Origin: Paenibacillus popilliae ATCC 14706
Lineage (GTDB): Bacteria; Bacillota; Bacilli; Paenibacillales; Paenibacillaceae
Assembly: GCF_000315235.1 (NCBI RefSeq)
Contig: NZ_BALG01000027.1
Span: 1-64,000 of the forward strand
Length of the DNA: 64,000 bases
Direction of reading: 5' to 3'
The notes under the pieces are model-generated. The model was not told the DNA's origin and made no database searches. It saw only the letters and a program-made list of their open reading frames with translations. Below, one piece after another: positions 6,572-14,686 of this stretch (position 1 is its first letter; each line of letters begins with the position of its first letter). Position numbers and translations under genes: made by a program.

Positions 6572-6982
6572 ATGGAGTTAAGCAATTGTCCGCGCTGCGG
6601 AAAACTGTTCGCAAAGGCATTCAGGGATATTTGCCCTGCATGTCTGAAGGAGATTGAGCAGGAGTATGAACGATGCGTGGCCTGTTTGCGCGAGAAGCGC
6701 CAAATCAGTATGGATGAGCTAAGTGAAGAGACGAAAGTCAACCGGTCCCAGATTACGCAGTTTATCCGGGAAGGACGTATTTCCATATACCAAGCTCCGA
6801 ATTTGGCATATGATTGTGAAGTATGCGGCAACCCGATTCGGGAAGGACATATGTGCGAGTCATGCCGGACAAGGCTGGTTCGGCAAATACAGGAAGCAGG
6901 CAATGCGAAGGAACCGGAGAAAAAAAACACGGCCTCTGGAACGGGGGCGTACCGGGCTTTTGAATCGTCCCGTAACAAATAG
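6572..6982 (+). CDS. yvyF: YvyF-type flagellar operon protein with zinc ribbons
   Basis: About 136 aa. ATG 6572 is 8 bases after GGGGG and fits better than the in-frame ATGs at 6536, 6554 and 6566. Cysteine pairs near the N-terminus (CPRCGK, CPAC), in the middle (CVAC) and in the second half (CEVCGN, CESC) suggest zinc ribbons. The centre resembles a MerR/helix-turn-helix segment (MDELSEETKVNRSQITQFIREGRI). It sits between comFC and flgM as in Bacillus. It is conserved with flagellar genes and is probably a regulator, but its role is not settled. Confidence 0.85.
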   Translation: MELSNCPRCGKLFAKAFRDICPACLKEIEQEYERCVACLREKRQISMDELSEETKVNRSQITQFIREGRISIYQAPNLAYDCEVCGNPIREGHMCESCRTRLVRQIQEAGNAKEPEKKNTASGTGAYRAFESSRNK

Positions 6983-7032
6983 GCCGTGGCATCCAACTTC
7001 TTTGGGTTAGAACTACATTTTCCATGACACGG

Positions 7033-7069
7033 AACCGATAATCATAGTAAAGGTTATCGGTTTTGTTTT
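7033..7069 (+). terminator. Terminator after yvyF
   Basis: Nine-base stem AACCGATAA with its complement, 12-base loop and a T-rich tail (TTTTGTTTT). A possible SigA promoter (TTGTTT, 16 bases, TATAAT at 7085-7090) follows and could restart transcription for flgM. Confidence 0.7.
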
Positions 7070-7167
7070 ATGTACAGATATGCCTATAATAGAATGCAAC
7101 AAGTTGGAATGAGGGCGGGATGCGAGCCGGATGAACGGCCGTCTGCCGTGTGAAATGAGGTGGAACG

Positions 7168-7443
7168 ATGAAGATTAATGAAAGCCAGCGCGCCGGAGCA
7201 ATCCAATATTATCAGAAGCAGCAATCGGCCGAAAAGATCTCTCAGAAGTCAACCCGCAAGGATGAACTGACGATATCGACCGAAGCGAAGGAAATGCTGG
7301 ATGCGCAAAACCGGGTGAGCAATCCGGCCCGCCAGGAGCACATTGCCGAACTGAAGCAGGCCGTTCAGACAGGGACGTATCATGTCGCTGCCGATAAGAT
7401 TGCGGAGAAGCTGCTTCCCCTGTTGCGCAAAGAAACTGAATGA
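7168..7443 (+). CDS. flgM: FlgM, anti-SigD factor
   Basis: A 91-aa protein; ATG 7168 follows GAGGTGG. FlgM binds SigD (sigma-28) and holds late flagellar genes off until the hook-basal body is complete. The N-terminus (MKINESQRAGAIQYYQKQQ) is polar and probably disordered. The C-terminal half has the SigD-binding helices (RQEHIAELKQAVQTGTYHV, ADKIAEKLLPLL). It directly controls the SigD-type promoters seen before both flagellins and the glycosylation operon in this window. It is followed without gap by flgN. Confidence 0.93.
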   Translation: MKINESQRAGAIQYYQKQQSAEKISQKSTRKDELTISTEAKEMLDAQNRVSNPARQEHIAELKQAVQTGTYHVAADKIAEKLLPLLRKETE

Positions 7444-7457
7444 GCGGAGGAACAAAT

Positions 7458-7958
7458 GTGAGCGCAGCGCCAATTGTGGAAGTATTGAGCCGCATGGAGG
7501 ATATGTATTCAGAGCTCGTCCGTATCGGGGAAGCCAAGACCCAGGTGATTATTCAGAACGACATCGATAGCCTGGTCAAGCTGTCCCAGCAGGAATCGAA
7601 ATGCTTGAAGCAGCTTGCTTCCCTGGAGCAGGAGCGGGGAGAGGCCGTACGGTCGTTCCTGCAATCGAAGGGGATTAAATCGCAGTTGAAGCTTACGGTA
7701 ACCGAGATAACGAAGCTGATTTTCGACGCGAATGAGCGGCAGGAGATGCTGGCCGTGCAAGAACGTATCCGGGTGGTGCTGGAAAAGTTGAAGTTCATCA
7801 ATGACCATAACCAGACGCTCATTCAGCAGTCCATTCATTTTGTCGAATATCAGCTTAATTTGCATATTGATTATTCCGATCAAGACATGCTGTACCGCCG
7901 TCCGGAGCAAGCTGCCCCTCAATTCAGCAGACCCGGCATGATGGATACACGTGCATAG
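7458..7958 (+). CDS. flgN: FlgN-type chaperone for FlgK and FlgL
   Basis: About 166 aa from GTG 7458, 7 bases after GGAGG; an ATG at 7440 overlapping the flgM stop is the alternative. The protein is helical throughout and charged, with heptad-like stretches (LVKLSQQESKCLKQLASLEQ, RIRVVLEKLKFINDHNQTLI). This is the FlgN/YvyG family, which holds the hook-junction proteins FlgK and FlgL in the cytoplasm until export. Both clients are encoded immediately downstream. Confidence 0.88.
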   Translation: MSAAPIVEVLSRMEDMYSELVRIGEAKTQVIIQNDIDSLVKLSQQESKCLKQLASLEQERGEAVRSFLQSKGIKSQLKLTVTEITKLIFDANERQEMLAVQERIRVVLEKLKFINDHNQTLIQQSIHFVEYQLNLHIDYSDQDMLYRRPEQAAPQFSRPGMMDTRA

Positions 7959-7985
7959 ACGGAGGAAAGAAGGGAAGGAATAAAG

Positions 7986-9551
7986 ATGGTATCAACCTTT
8001 CACGGACTGGAGACAAGCAAGCGCTCCTTGTTCGTCCAGACGACCATGATGCAGACTTTGGGACATAACATTGCCAATGCTTCAACGGACGGTTATACGC
8101 GACAGCGAGTGGACGCCTCTGCGACCCGGCCGTTGGCGATGCCGGGCATGTATAACAGCGTAGCTCCGGGGCAACTGGGCACCGGTGTGCAGCACGACAG
8201 TATTACCCGGATCCGTGATAGCTTCCTCGATGTCCAATTTCGCAGAGAGAATCAGTCTCTCGGTTCATGGAGCATCATCGATAATACGATCCGCTCGATC
8301 GAGACTTTCTTCAACGAACCGTCGGATAATGGCTTGCAGAGCGTCATGGATAAGTTCTGGAACTCTTGGGAAGTCCTCAATCGCGACCCCTCCCTGCTCA
8401 GTGCGCGCGTTGAAGTGGTCGGCGCGGCAACCAACTTCACCGATATAATGAGGAAACTTGATGAGTCCTTGACCAAGCTGGAGAATGATATTCAATCCAG
8501 CATCAATAGCAAAGTGAACGAGGCGAACGGTTTGATCGCGAATATCGCGGCCTTGACGGGCGACATTAAGCGAGTTGAACCGGAGAACAATGCCAACGAT
8601 CTCCGGGATCAGCGTGACTTGTTGATTGATAAGCTCTCTACCATTATTGACGTGCAAGTGACCGAAGGAGAGGCAGGCGATATCACCATCCTGTCCGGGG
8701 GAATTACGGTTGTTGGGAACGGAGAGGCGACGGAGATCGCTGCGGATGTAGAAGCTGCGTCAGGACAGCTTCATGGCTACTCGCAATCGCTTGCCGAAGT
8801 AGCTCAAGTGCGGAACCAGATGAATGCGATGGTCAGAACGATGGTAACCGGAACGGTGGATGTCGAGCTGGCGGCAGGCTATGTGGCAGCTTCGGATCTC
8901 GTTGCCAAGAGTGCCGTGGAGCTGGAGAACGGGACGACGATCCCGGCAGGCGGCACGATTCCAGCCGGTTCGCGCCTGAAAGGACCCGCCACGGTGGAAG
9001 TAAACGGATTTAACGGGCTGCATAGTCTTGGTTATACGTTGACAGACCCTGCCAAGTCCGGCATTCCGTTCTTCACGACGAAGGATGGCGGTGAATTCTC
9101 GATCAGCAACATCCAGGTCAATGTCGATATCGTGAATAACGTCAGCAATATTGCGGCTTCCGGCCGCTATGATACCGAGAACGGGCAGAACGTAACGGTC
9201 AAGGGAAACAGTGTCATCGCGCATGCGTTGGCCTCCCTTCGCGATAAATCATTCAACTACCCGGCTGATTTGACGTCGTTGTCTACGGGTTCCATAGACG
9301 ATTATTACCGGGCGGTTATGGGAGATCTGGGAACGCGGGCGATGAACGCGAAGCGGTATGTCCTAGTGCAGAGCGATATGGTCGATTCCGTTAAGTACCG
9401 CCGAGAATCGGTGAGCGGCGTATCATTGGACGAAGAGACGGCAGACATGATTCGCTTCCAGCATGCTTATAATGCGGCGGCGCGAAATATGACGGCGGTG
9501 GATGAAATGCTGGATCGGATCATTAACCAGATGGGTGTTGTTGGTCGTTAA
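7986..9551 (+). CDS. flgK: FlgK, hook-filament junction protein 1
   Basis: A 521-aa protein exported through the flagellar type III channel, forming the first junction ring between hook and filament. The N-terminus (STFHGLETSKRSLFVQTTMM, then HNIANASTDGYTRQRV) carries the rod/hook-family signature. The C-terminus (SGVSLDEETADMIRFQHAYN, AAARNMTAVDEMLD) is the matching coiled-coil D0 end. The variable middle is about 350 residues. Starts at ATG 7986 after a purine-rich site (GGAGGAAAGAAGGG). Confidence 0.96.
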   Translation: MVSTFHGLETSKRSLFVQTTMMQTLGHNIANASTDGYTRQRVDASATRPLAMPGMYNSVAPGQLGTGVQHDSITRIRDSFLDVQFRRENQSLGSWSIIDNTIRSIETFFNEPSDNGLQSVMDKFWNSWEVLNRDPSLLSARVEVVGAATNFTDIMRKLDESLTKLENDIQSSINSKVNEANGLIANIAALTGDIKRVEPENNANDLRDQRDLLIDKLSTIIDVQVTEGEAGDITILSGGITVVGNGEATEIAADVEAASGQLHGYSQSLAEVAQVRNQMNAMVRTMVTGTVDVELAAGYVAASDLVAKSAVELENGTTIPAGGTIPAGSRLKGPATVEVNGFNGLHSLGYTLTDPAKSGIPFFTTKDGGEFSISNIQVNVDIVNNVSNIAASGRYDTENGQNVTVKGNSVIAHALASLRDKSFNYPADLTSLSTGSIDDYYRAVMGDLGTRAMNAKRYVLVQSDMVDSVKYRRESVSGVSLDEETADMIRFQHAYNAAARNMTAVDEMLDRIINQMGVVGR

Positions 9552-9596
9552 TTTAAAATAGCTAGTAGCTAGCTAACGGGAATAGGAGGATGGAAC

Positions 9597-10511
9597 ATGC
9601 GTGTAACGAGTGCAATGCAGAACACCCAATTTCTTCGCAATTTGCGACATATTAACAGCAACACCCTTGACCTGAATAATAAGTTATCTTCCGGTCAACG
9701 CATTCATCGGCCGGGCGACGATCCAGTCGGCATCGGCTATCAGATGAGGTATGACAGCGAGCTGAACCGAAATGATGAATTTACTGCCAATGCAGAGATG
9801 GGTTCAGGCATGCTGCGTACAATGGATTCCTTGCTGCAGCAGGCAAGCGATGTGCTGAAGCGGGTGCGCACGCTGGTGCAGCAAGGAGCGACAGGTACAA
9901 CGCCGGATGATGCGCGCGAGGCGAATGCGGCCGAGCTGAAGCAGCTCAAGGAGCAGCTTGTCATGATCGGGAACAGCTCCTACAACGGCCGCTATCTGTT
10001 CAACGGCCAGAAGACGGATATACCCCCTTATACGACGGAGGGGGCGGCGACGGAGAAGACAGACGAAGGCGTTTACAGACTGAATGTAAGTCCTGCGGTC
10101 ACCGTTCCGGTAAGTATTACGGGCGAATTGATATTTGGCGAGGCCGTCGATACAACGCTACCGATCGATAAAGATAACGATAATATCTTTCAAATGATGA
10201 ATGATATGATCAATGCGGCAGAGAATAATGACATCGACGGACTATTGAATGGATTGGAGCGAATTGACGCCGCCTCCGACCGGATTAATACGCAATGGGC
10301 AGAGATTGGGGCGCGTATGAACCGCTTCGAGCTGATGGAGAACCGCCTGGCAGATGATAAAGTCAACTTACAGGGGGAACGCGCCCAAGTCGCCGATGTC
10401 GATATGCCGGAAGCGATTATCGCCTTGAAGACACAGGAAAACGTGATGCAGGCAGCCTTGGCAACCGGAGCAAAGATTATGCAGGTATCGCTGATCGACT
10501 TTATTCGTTAG
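9597..10511 (+). CDS. flgL: FlgL, hook-filament junction protein 3
   Basis: A 304-aa member of the flagellin-like family that joins FlgK to the filament. The N-terminal helix (MRVTSAMQNTQFLRNLRHIN) and LSSGQRIHRPGDDPVGIGY are typical, as is the C-terminal helix (ALATGAKIMQVSLIDFIR). ATG 9597 follows AGGAGG. The gene follows flgK in a single run of co-oriented flagellar genes. Confidence 0.95.
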   Translation: MRVTSAMQNTQFLRNLRHINSNTLDLNNKLSSGQRIHRPGDDPVGIGYQMRYDSELNRNDEFTANAEMGSGMLRTMDSLLQQASDVLKRVRTLVQQGATGTTPDDAREANAAELKQLKEQLVMIGNSSYNGRYLFNGQKTDIPPYTTEGAATEKTDEGVYRLNVSPAVTVPVSITGELIFGEAVDTTLPIDKDNDNIFQMMNDMINAAENNDIDGLLNGLERIDAASDRINTQWAEIGARMNRFELMENRLADDKVNLQGERAQVADVDMPEAIIALKTQENVMQAALATGAKIMQVSLIDFIR

Positions 10512-10532
10512 TCGGAGAAGGGTTGAATTCCA

Positions 10533-10934
10533 ATGAAGATATCGGATACCCTTAGGCAGATTCAATCGCATTCCTTCCGGTATGAGCCGGCGGAGTTAAC
10601 GATTCATCGGCGTCCCGCCGAGCTAGAGGCCGATTGGCAGCCGGTCTGGGACGAGCTGGGGCTGGAGCGTCCCTCGCTCTTTGCCCGTGAGCAGGCGAAT
10701 TCTGCAATGCAGATTGCCATGAAGGGAACGGCGCAGAAAGCGCAAGAGGGCGATCGACTTGGCAATATTGCCAAGTCGAAGACGACATTCGGTCAGATCG
10801 CATTCGAACGTTATATGCAAAAAGGCGAAAAGGAAGTGCGGCTCTACGCGCTGCCTTCCCAAAGCGTAGCCATCGATATACGGGTTTATCCGCCGGAAAT
10901 TGAAGTGCAAACGAAAGGTGTTGTTCGGGAATGA
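10533..10934 (+). CDS. yviE: YviE-type protein (DUF6470)
   Basis: A 133-aa protein located between flgL and fliW, the position of yviE in Bacillus. It begins MKISDTLRQIQSHSFRYEP, is charged and without membrane segments, and ends with IDIRVYPPEIEVQTKGVVRE. The central part is probably helical (FAREQANSAMQIAMKGTAQK). Function unknown; the conserved position implies a link to filament assembly or FliW-CsrA control. Its last four bases overlap the fliW start. Confidence 0.8.
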   Translation: MKISDTLRQIQSHSFRYEPAELTIHRRPAELEADWQPVWDELGLERPSLFAREQANSAMQIAMKGTAQKAQEGDRLGNIAKSKTTFGQIAFERYMQKGEKEVRLYALPSQSVAIDIRVYPPEIEVQTKGVVRE

Positions 10935-11380
10935 CAGTAACCAATGGTACAGTCGCATCACATGTTACGATCCATAGTTCCAATTATGGGGCTCTCCATC
11001 CTGAACCTCATCAGATCTACGAGTTTGTCAAAGGCATGATCGGATTTCAATCCATTGCCCGATACGCCTTATTGCCATATGATGACTCCGTCTTCTACAT
11101 TCTCCATGCGGTGGATGAGGAACGAAGCTTTATCTTAATTCCGGCGGAATATGTTCAGAACTACAGCTTTCCTATTGACCGGAATACCGTGGAAGCGTTA
11201 GAGGTTGAAGCGCCTGAGGACGTCGTCACCATGCTTGTCGTTAATATTATTAACGATGGGATGAGCGTGAACTTGCGAGCTCCCGTCCTCTTCTCGCCGA
11301 CAACACAGAAGGGCTGTCAGTATATCATCATGGACTCCAATCTTCCCGTCCGACATTTTATCCAAGGAAGGGAAGAATAG
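10931..11380 (+). CDS. fliW: FliW, flagellin-binding antagonist of CsrA
   Basis: A 149-aa protein beginning in an ATGA overlap with yviE. FliW binds CsrA and releases it when flagellin accumulates or is secreted, so flagellin translation tracks assembly. Family features seen: FVKGMIGFQSIARYALLPYD, then VDEERSFILIPAEYV, and the C-terminal VLFSPTTQKGCQYIIMDSN. It is followed after one base by csrA, the standard pairing. Confidence 0.94.
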   Translation: MTVTNGTVASHVTIHSSNYGALHPEPHQIYEFVKGMIGFQSIARYALLPYDDSVFYILHAVDEERSFILIPAEYVQNYSFPIDRNTVEALEVEAPEDVVTMLVVNIINDGMSVNLRAPVLFSPTTQKGCQYIIMDSNLPVRHFIQGREE

Positions 11381-11381
11381 G

Positions 11382-11630
11382 ATGCTGGTGCTGAAGCGAA
11401 AAAACGGCGAGACGGTGATGATCGGCGACGAGATTGAAGTGCATGTGCTTGGCGTAGAAGGCGATTATGTCAAGCTTGGCTTTGTTGCTCCGAAAAATGT
11501 GCAAATTATGCGGAAAGAATTGCATGAGAGCATTATGCAAGAAAATACTTTCGCCGTGGAGACCACGAAGGGAGCCAACGAAAACCAAGCTATCCATAGG
11601 ATTGAAATGTTGAAGAAGTTTAAAAAATGA
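11382..11630 (+). CDS. csrA: CsrA, RNA-binding translational repressor
   Basis: An 82-aa protein starting MLVLKRKNGETVMIGDEIEV, the conserved CsrA beta1-beta2 opening. Residues 40-50 (FVAPKNVQIMRKEL) hold the second RNA-contact strand. The C-terminal tail is longer than in E. coli, as usual in Gram-positives where FliW binds. CsrA binds GGA motifs in hairpin loops and at ribosome binding sites. Both flagellin leaders in this window (14640 and 15750) carry such motifs, so they are its likely targets. Confidence 0.95.
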   Translation: MLVLKRKNGETVMIGDEIEVHVLGVEGDYVKLGFVAPKNVQIMRKELHESIMQENTFAVETTKGANENQAIHRIEMLKKFKK

Positions 11631-11690
11631 AAGATGTGCCCACAGGAAAGCCCGCATAAGGAAAATTGCCATGCAGTGAGGTGGATCTAG

Positions 11691-12074
11691 ATGAGCGGCA
11701 TTCATCGTACATACACCGCGAGTATAGACTTACAGCTTCATCGGTCAGCGATACAATCCTTGAAAAATATGTTTGGCAATAAATTACCGGGGGAAGCTAC
11801 TTCTTCACAACCTGGATCTACCTTGGCTTACATCAATATGAGCATCGAAGACAAGCAGGATCTGCAAAAAAAGCTGGAGGAGTTGAATGAGTCGATTGCC
11901 GACGCCGGCAAAGAGTTACATTTTAAATACCACGATGACGCCGAAGAACTCTATGTCGAGGTTATCGATAAGAAGACGAGGGAAGTGATAGCCACCTTGC
12001 CTCCGGAATATTTAATAGATTTGTCGGTCAAGATGAAAGAGCTTATTGGCTTTTTTTTAGATAAAAAAGTGTAA
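11691..12074 (+). CDS. flaG: FlaG-family protein
   Basis: A 127-aa protein; ATG 11691 follows GAGGTGG. The C-terminal half matches the FlaG/YvyC family (LQKKLEELNESIADAGKEL, FKYHDDAEELYVEVIDKKTR, EVIATLPPEYLIDLSVKMKE). The N-terminal 50 residues are variable. FlaG lies before fliD in many bacteria and affects filament length. From here to 14318 the genes (flaG-fliD-fliS-fliT) form a close set. Confidence 0.9.
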   Translation: MSGIHRTYTASIDLQLHRSAIQSLKNMFGNKLPGEATSSQPGSTLAYINMSIEDKQDLQKKLEELNESIADAGKELHFKYHDDAEELYVEVIDKKTREVIATLPPEYLIDLSVKMKELIGFFLDKKV

Positions 12075-12092
12075 AGAAAGGTGGTAGTAACC

Positions 12093-13529
12093 ATGGCAAT
12101 TACCGGGATTAGTAATAGCAGTTACTCGTCGATGATTGAACAATTAATGCAGTTGGAGAAAATCCCCTATACTAATCTTGAGCAAAAGAAACAAAGTCTT
12201 TCAGTATTTCAATCCTACTTTCGTAATTTGAATACAAAACTATCTACATTTCGCGATAAAGCCGCTGATTTAACGTTGAACGCCAACTTTAAGCTGACAT
12301 CGACTCAAAGTTCGGATGAGCAGGTAGTAAAAGCTATCGGCTCTGATAAGGCTATAACCGGAAACTACCAGGTAACTGTAGAGCAGTTGGCAAAATCGCA
12401 CGTCATTCAAGCGAATGAATTCAGTTCACAGGCTGATTCCTCATCTCTTGAAAACGAGACGATTACGTTCGGCCAGTCAGACGGGACGGAAGTAACCGTT
12501 ACGCTGAAAGGAAAAACCTATGGAGAGATGCTTGAAAACCTCAAAAATGATATTAATAGTAATAGTAAAACCGTATCCGCCTCGTTGGTGGAGACATCCC
12601 CAGGAAATAAAACCCTAGTATTCACGTCGGTGAAAGCAGGTGAAGAAAATGGGTTCCATCAAGGGAACGGGAGTTCATCCGGAATCGGGATCACAGGAAG
12701 CGGCAGTGTTTTGAGTGACCTGGGGCTATTATCCGATGGTAGTTTACATGAGGTTCAAGCTGCACAGAATGCAAAACTGACGGTAAATGGGTTGAATGTT
12801 GAGAGTGCTTCTAACGAGGTTAAAGATGTCATTGATGGTGTAACCTTGCAGCTACAAAAAGAAGGATCTTCGGCTATGATCACCGTTGGACAAGACTCCG
12901 ATAAGGTTCTCGAGAAGGTCAAAGAATTTGTTGATGCATTTAATGAAGTTCGCAAGCTGATTCGGGAAGGTTTGGCCAAGCCAGAAGAAACAACAGATAG
13001 TACATCCTACAAGAAAAAAACGCTTCAAGGTGATTCGACATTACGTCAATTGGATATGATGCTAGGAAGTTGGATGTCCGGCAATATTGCTGGCCTAGGC
13101 ACGTTGGCCGACCTTGGGATTGAAATCGATAAAGATAAAAAAGGATCCGAGATGACAGGGGAGATCGTCTTTGATGAAACGAAGTTTAAAGAAGCCCTGG
13201 AACGTGATCCAGAAAAAGTGATAGCGATGTTTAATGCAGATGAAACCGACAGTTCGGGCAACCAACAGCAGGGAATTGCAACCCTCTTAAGTGAAGAACT
13301 TCGTACGTGGACAAGCAAGGCGAACGGACTTTTACAATCCCGCGTGAGTGGCTATGATGCTGAAATCTCTTTTGTTACGGAATCCATGAGTAAAATGGAA
13401 GTGCGTCTTCAATTGAAAGAAGAGCAATTAAAAAGACAATTTACAGCGTTGGAAGTGGCTCTAGCCAAAATGGATAACGATATGTCTTATTTGACCAGTC
13501 AAATCAATAGTTTGTCTAAGCAAAGCTAG
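12093..13529 (+). CDS. fliD: FliD, filament cap
   Basis: About 478 aa from ATG 12093, 6 bases after GGTGGT; a GTG at 12081 is less likely. FliD forms the cap under which exported flagellin folds. The N-terminus (AITGISNSSYSSMIEQLMQL), the TxxADGSD-type mid region and the C-terminal helices (SFVTESMSKMEVRLQLKEEQ, LKRQFTALEVALAKMDN) are typical. Codon use is more AT-rich than in flgK-flgL, a change that continues through the glycosylation genes. Confidence 0.95.
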   Translation: MAITGISNSSYSSMIEQLMQLEKIPYTNLEQKKQSLSVFQSYFRNLNTKLSTFRDKAADLTLNANFKLTSTQSSDEQVVKAIGSDKAITGNYQVTVEQLAKSHVIQANEFSSQADSSSLENETITFGQSDGTEVTVTLKGKTYGEMLENLKNDINSNSKTVSASLVETSPGNKTLVFTSVKAGEENGFHQGNGSSSGIGITGSGSVLSDLGLLSDGSLHEVQAAQNAKLTVNGLNVESASNEVKDVIDGVTLQLQKEGSSAMITVGQDSDKVLEKVKEFVDAFNEVRKLIREGLAKPEETTDSTSYKKKTLQGDSTLRQLDMMLGSWMSGNIAGLGTLADLGIEIDKDKKGSEMTGEIVFDETKFKEALERDPEKVIAMFNADETDSSGNQQQGIATLLSEELRTWTSKANGLLQSRVSGYDAEISFVTESMSKMEVRLQLKEEQLKRQFTALEVALAKMDNDMSYLTSQINSLSKQS

Positions 13530-13549
13530 CAGGTTAAGGGGATGAATAG

Positions 13550-13951
13550 ATGTATAGAAATAGGACCGCCGGTTATCAAGCATACCAAAAAAATAAATAT
13601 GAAACAGCATCCCCTCATAAATTGATCCTGATGCTGTATTACGGGGCGCTAAAGTATACGAATCAGGCGGAAACTGCGCTGGCAGAAGGAAATTCCTTGT
13701 TGGCTCACCAATATATTCTGAAGGTGCAGGATATCATCTATGAGTTGATTGCTAGCTTGAACGAACAAGAAGGCGGGGAAATTGCACAAAATCTCAAAAG
13801 TTTGTATCTGTATGTTATCGATCAATTAGTTCAAGCCAATGTCCAAAAATCAGCACAGCCGCTAGCGGAAGCCAAAGCCGTGATTCAATCCATCAAAGAC
13901 GCCTGGGAAGCGATCGGAAAAGAAGTTACAGCAGGTCGAAATTATGCATAA
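13550..13951 (+). CDS. fliS: FliS, flagellin export chaperone
   Basis: A 133-aa all-helical protein starting MYRNRTAGYQAYQKNKYETA, with the family motif SPHKLILMLYYGALKY. FliS binds the C-terminal D0 segment of flagellin and, with FliW and CsrA, forms the flagellin feedback loop. It lies directly after fliD and its stop overlaps the next gene. Confidence 0.95.
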   Translation: MYRNRTAGYQAYQKNKYETASPHKLILMLYYGALKYTNQAETALAEGNSLLAHQYILKVQDIIYELIASLNEQEGGEIAQNLKSLYLYVIDQLVQANVQKSAQPLAEAKAVIQSIKDAWEAIGKEVTAGRNYA

Positions 13952-14318
13952 GATCCGGACAAGAATGGATATCTACGATGAGATGATCGACATATGCGAA
14001 CAATATCTTCTTGAGGTAAAGAATAGTGAATGGCAAGAATCAACTTTTTTTAATTTTTCAGTAAAGTGGGATCGGCTCAAGGAATTGATCCCGTCTAACG
14101 AGATAGGAGCACGGTCTGACAAGGAAAGAGAACAAGAAGTTATCCGCTGTCAAACCCTGATGAATCTCTACCAGTCTATTATGGATCAAATGGAAATACA
14201 ATTAAGTCGATTGGGTTCCGAAATGAAAGGCGCCCGCCAAAGCAAGAGGATTATAAATGCTTATCAAGGCATGGGAAGAATCGATCAGATCGCTTTCTAT
14301 TTTGATGAAAAGAAATAA
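13944..14318 (+). CDS. fliT: FliT-like flagellar chaperone
   Basis: Up to 124 aa from ATG 13944 (overlaps the fliS stop); ATG 13965 (MDIYDEMIDICEQY) is a possible later start. The protein is helical, charged and without membrane segments, as in FliT-type FliD chaperones. Identity rests on position after fliD-fliS and on size and composition rather than a strong motif. Confidence 0.7.
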   Translation: MHKIRTRMDIYDEMIDICEQYLLEVKNSEWQESTFFNFSVKWDRLKELIPSNEIGARSDKEREQEVIRCQTLMNLYQSIMDQMEIQLSRLGSEMKGARQSKRIINAYQGMGRIDQIAFYFDEKK

Positions 14319-14337
14319 ACCGTTTTTATCAAGCAAT

Positions 14338-14404
14338 ATGAGAGCTTCTGCTTTGGGATTAGGTGGTTTGAAAATTTCTTCTCAAACAAATGTTTCGCCG
14401 CAAA
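14338..14404 (+). pseudogene. Short relic of a flagellin gene
   Basis: Translated, this stretch reads NMRASALGLGGLKISSQTN, against NMGATALGLAGLSISSQAG in the intact flagellin at 16285-16341, and the DNA is closely similar over about 60 bases. Nothing of the conserved D0/D1 ends remains on either side. It is 350 bp upstream of the first intact flagellin, so it marks a deleted or recombined third copy. Confidence 0.6.
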
Positions 14405-14438
14405 GCTACAGAAACACATGGATAACATTTTACTCCTT

Positions 14439-14475
14439 ACACTTCCATCCCATCAAGGTTGGAAGTGTTTTTTTT
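14439..14475 (+). terminator. Terminator of the fliD-fliS-fliT unit
   Basis: Nine-base stem ACACTTCCA with its complement, 12-base loop and a run of eight T. It isolates the flagellin genes from upstream transcription. Confidence 0.8.
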
Positions 14476-14603
14476 GCAAAAATATTTCGCATAAGGGAAA
14501 ACTTATTTATATTGATGATGGTTCAATGAAATCTGGATTTCACATCCTCATCTTATAGGCCTTCGAAATTTTTAATTTAATTCAAGAAATTTTACATTTG
14601 GTA

Positions 14604-14631
14604 TAAAAAAAGCATATCTACTGTTCGATAA
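14604..14631 (+). promoter_or_regulatory. SigD promoter of flagellin gene 1
   Basis: TAAA (14604-14607), 16 bases, TTCGATAA (14624-14631), close to the SigD pattern TAAA-N15-GCCGATAT. The same arrangement precedes flagellin gene 2. Confidence 0.7.
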
Positions 14632-14639
14632 ATAGAATA

Positions 14640-14682
14640 GGCCGCAAGGAAGTGGCCATAATTACCATCACGGAGGATGATA
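14640..14682 (+). promoter_or_regulatory. Flagellin 1 leader with two probable CsrA sites
   Basis: GGCC (14640-14643) and GGCC (14654-14657) can pair around the loop GCAAGGAAGT, displaying AAGGA as CsrA prefers. The ribosome binding site ACGGAGGATG (14671-14680) contains a second GGA. This matches the two-site layout of the B. subtilis flagellin leader, where CsrA blocks translation until FliW removes it. Confidence 0.6.
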
Positions 14683-14686
14683 AAGT

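Noticed and set aside
14257-14529. A 90-codon frame overlapping the end of fliT
   Set aside because: Its only meaningful part is the flagellin relic at 14338-14404; the rest runs through a terminator.
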